From Oxyruncus cristatus (lineage: Eukaryota > Chordata > Aves > Passeriformes > Cotingidae): DNA of 64,000 nt. This document shows, one piece after another, positions 62,601-64,000 of the stretch. Numbering within the stretch: the first letter of the stretch is position 1; each line of letters begins with the position of its first letter. The position numbers and the translations under genes were made by a program. The stretch is taken from positions 929,777-993,776 of the forward strand of contig VXAY01006167.1 in the NCBI GenBank assembly GCA_013399855.1, read 5' to 3'. Under the pieces are notes generated by a model that was not told the DNA's origin, ran no database searches, and worked only from the letters and a program-made list of their open reading frames with translations.

Positions 62601-64000
62601 GACTGTGTCCTTGGAATTCACAGGTTCTTTTTACTCTTTGCTGGAGTGTCTGCACCTTTCAATTTTCAGAATGTGAGGAGATTGGAAATAAGAAGAACAG
62701 GGGTGTGCAGATTAGTGTGGTGAGTTGTTGATGGCGCGGATGCAGCAGAAGCAAAGAATTCCCTGGACAACATTGCAACAGTGCTAATGTCCTCAGTGAA
62801 TGAGGAAAACATTGCATTTATGGATAATGTGATTGTCCATATGGATATGAAACAGAGGAATAAAACTTAAAAAATTTATCACTCTGTGTAAAGTTGAAGT
62901 CTGCACAGACTGTTCTAGCAGTGTGTGGAGTCATACACAGGAGAGAGGTGTCTTACGTGCTGTTCCACACCTCAGTCCTTTGAAATATGCACAGTTTATG
63001 TTGTTTGTATTGCTCAGGTAGATTTTTTAAGGCGTAGCTATACAGGAGGTACTTCAGTTACATATTAATTAGTCTTGGTTATTCTCAGGAAAATGGATTG
63101 TATCCACTGACCGAAAAAAATTACAACATTTTCATGCTACATGTGTTTTCTGTATATAGGTGGAATAGCTTTCTCCTTCATTAAAACATACTTAGTCCAC
63201 TTTTTGATAAACTGCTTATAGGCGAAAATTTATTTGCAAGTGCCAAAAAGTGATTAGAGGTTCTTATTTTTTCTTCAAAAAATAATTTCATAAACATATT
63301 CTGAGATACTGTCTGCTCAGAAAGTGTACAGTGGGTGAGATTATGACCAGAGATCTGTTTAAGCTGTCAGCAGTGTTTCCTTTGCACTGTACGCCCAAGT
63401 CAATGGCTTGGTTTTGGCCCCATGAGTGTTTTGACTTATTAGTATTATGCCCACACTCTCAGGTCCCCTGGAAATAAAAATAAAGGAACAGAAAACACCG
63501 CTCACTCATCTCAAGAGTGTTTCATCTGCCTGTATCCAGGAATCAGGTTCTTAGTATCCACTAAGCAGTGCCCGCCAGCAGCTCTGCTGTTCCACTGCTG
63601 CTGGAGGGCAGCGCAAGGAGAGGAGGAGGAAGGCAACTTCCCTTGGGTCAGGAGTGGTGGCACTAGAGCAGAGGAGGGAGCAAAGGAAAGCTGTGAGCAC
63701 TTAGAACGAGCATGAAGGCTCTCATGCTTGAAGGCCTGGTCGATCTTGGGCCTGGGCCAGTGGTCATTCAAGCTCATGTTTGTTATAGATAGGGAGTCAG
63801 TTTAAGTTTTCATATGATTTAAAATACTGAGCATACCGAGTGCCTTCAGGTACCGCTGTCAGGTAAATGTCATTCTGTACTTAAAGATGTTTGTCATTTC
63901 AGAGGATGTTAATCTCATGAAAATCCTCAGTATGCTTGTATTGTATGGTCTCACAATTTAGTACTTTAGTTTTTTATTCAGTAAATATGGTGGTAGTAGT
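59681..64000 (+). other. CDKAL1: CDKAL1 intron, 5' portion (downstream of the exon)
   Basis: This is the start of the next CDKAL1 intron, at least 4.3 kb long. I looked for the exon expected next (the segment beginning EMAKILNHPRV in vertebrate CDKAL1) and did not find it. The sequence is ordinary AT-rich intron with an A15 run at 60992-61006. A somewhat GC-richer, purine-rich patch lies near 63560-63770. I see no repeats that I can name and no other gene. Confidence 0.75.

Noticed and set aside
59681..64000. Search for the next CDKAL1 exon
   Set aside because: No frame resembling the EMAKILNHPRV segment with splice sites was found; the exon must lie beyond the window.
1..64000. Search for endogenous retrovirus, DNA transposon ends, tRNA genes, CRISPR arrays or bacterial-type operons
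   Set aside because: No LTR pairs, no clear terminal inverted repeats with duplications, no cloverleaf-like sequences and no spaced repeats were recognised by eye. Short or old copies could be missed.

Overview
The window looks like bird nuclear DNA: AT-rich, sparse in repeats, with interspersed elements that are recognisable mainly as CR1-type LINEs. The species is not determined. Both the CR1 fragments and the single coding exon support an avian (or at least sauropsid) source. Nothing suggests bacterial, plasmid or phage DNA. The many short open frames are what chance produces in AT-rich intron sequence.

The only coding sequence I can support is one internal exon on the + strand at 59514-59680. 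Its 55 complete codons read as part of the radical-SAM domain of CDKAL1, the tRNA methylthiotransferase that makes ms2t6A37. It has a good 3' splice site and a strong 5' splice site. Everything from 1 to 59513 is therefore best read as the 3' part of a very large CDKAL1 intron (at least 59.5 kb), and 59681-64000 as the start of the next intron (at least 4.3 kb). I found no second CDKAL1 exon, no tRNA or rRNA, and no CRISPR array.

Intron layout. 1-10 kb: AT-rich unique sequence, a CR1 3' fragment near 3 kb, a 26-bp tandem repeat near 6 kb, and an unexplained 138-codon open frame at 9172-9588 followed by AATAAA and an A-run. 10-25 kb: mostly unique sequence, a clean block at 12.6-12.9 kb, a CTCF-like site at 16.9 kb, an antisense CR1 scrap at 19.5 kb, and a GC-rich island at 21.6-22.4 kb ending near a consensus splice donor. 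25-45 kb: a reverse CTCF-like site at 25.46 kb, an A/C-rich tract at 36.8 kb, and a polypurine mirror repeat at 41.1 kb. 45-59.5 kb: several clean, TAAT-rich blocks that look like conserved noncoding elements, a small CpG cluster at 47.05 kb, a 1.6-kb degraded CR1 (53.0-54.6 kb) containing the assembly gap, and a full CTCF core at 57.59 kb, about 1.9 kb before the exon.

CDKAL1 introns in vertebrates are known to carry long-range conserved elements thought to act on the neighbouring developmental gene SOX4. That is the most sensible biological frame for the noncoding blocks, but conservation cannot be seen from one sequence. I did not find an undescribed gene system. The most open questions are the 9.2-kb open frame and the GC island with its splice donor.
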